Position numbers and translations under genes: made by a program. From Cyanobacteria bacterium K_DeepCast_35m_m2_023 (GTDB taxonomy: Bacteria; Cyanobacteriota; Cyanobacteriia; PCC-6307; Cyanobiaceae): 5,583 bases of DNA. The stretch lies in contig VGQR01000149.1 of assembly GCA_016882345.1 (NCBI GenBank), positions 1-5,583 on the forward strand, in the 5' to 3' direction. Shown one piece after another: positions 5,473-5,583 of the stretch. The notes under the pieces are model-generated. The model had not been told where the DNA came from, did not search any database, and saw only the letters and a list, made by a program, of their open reading frames with translations. Position 1 is the first letter of the stretch. The number at the start of each line of letters is the position of its first letter.

Positions 5473-5583
5473 ACAACCTGGTAGTCCTTGATACTTAGGG
5501 CCTCCTGAATAAGGTCAGACCAGTTGCGCCGCAATGGATATGACCAGTTTCTGGCGGTAAAATGTACGCAAATGGGTGCATTT
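5473..5583. other. Right-edge tail, less GC-rich, no supported gene
   Basis: Base composition shifts towards AT compared with the flavodiiron genes. GACCAGTT occurs twice (5518-5525 and 5542-5549), and the edge holds a short dyad AAATG...CATTT (5570-5583). A minus-strand frame is open from the right edge and reads RNWS twice, eight residues apart, but runs on into antisense of flv1. A plus-strand ATG at 5562 after GGCGG could start a gene beyond the window. Neither is strong enough to call. Confidence 0.25.

Noticed and set aside
1..5583. tRNA, rRNA or CRISPR array
   Set aside because: No cloverleaf-like sequence, rRNA signature or regularly spaced repeat was seen on either strand.

Overview
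The window is GC-rich, densely packed bacterial DNA. It most likely comes from a picocyanobacterium of the Synechococcus/Cyanobium type. The main evidence is a tandem pair of long three-domain flavodiiron proteins, one with intact di-iron ligands and one with most of them replaced. This Flv3/Flv1 pair is characteristic of oxygenic phototrophs. The SWIM-finger and MEKHLA-domain genes also fit a cyanobacterium. The lineage is an inference from protein features, not from a database search.

Layout from left to right: (a) 1-494, plus strand, is the 3' part of a SWIM zinc-finger protein whose start lies outside the window. (b) 494-994, plus strand, is a small MEKHLA (PAS-like) domain protein whose start codon overlaps the preceding stop by one base. 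(c) 995-1824 is a region of about 0.8 kb with a minus-strand toxin-antitoxin module: a complete Phd/YefM-type antitoxin (1483-1734) followed by a VapC/FitB-type PIN toxin lacking its N-terminal catalytic segment (1163-1486). (d) 1825-3591, plus strand, is flv3. (e) 3593-5434, plus strand, is flv1, one base after flv3. (f) 5435-5583 is a tail that becomes less GC-rich, with no gene I can support.

The two flavodiiron genes almost certainly form one transcription unit. By family knowledge, their products cooperate to pass photosynthetic electrons to O2, making water without reactive oxygen species (Mehler-like reaction) and protecting photosystem I under fluctuating light. The first two genes also look co-transcribed, but I see no functional link between them and flv3-flv1.

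The most unusual signal is around the toxin-antitoxin module. A 24-base direct repeat (21 of 24 positions identical) brackets it. One copy covers the last codons and stop of the MEKHLA gene, and the other lies 778 bases downstream, just before the flv3 promoter region. Just past the second copy is a perfect 7-bp GC hairpin that could be the original 3' end of the MEKHLA gene. This suggests the toxin-antitoxin module was inserted or recombined into a simpler MEKHLA-flv3 junction and that its toxin has since decayed. I do not see a wholly new multi-gene system in this window.
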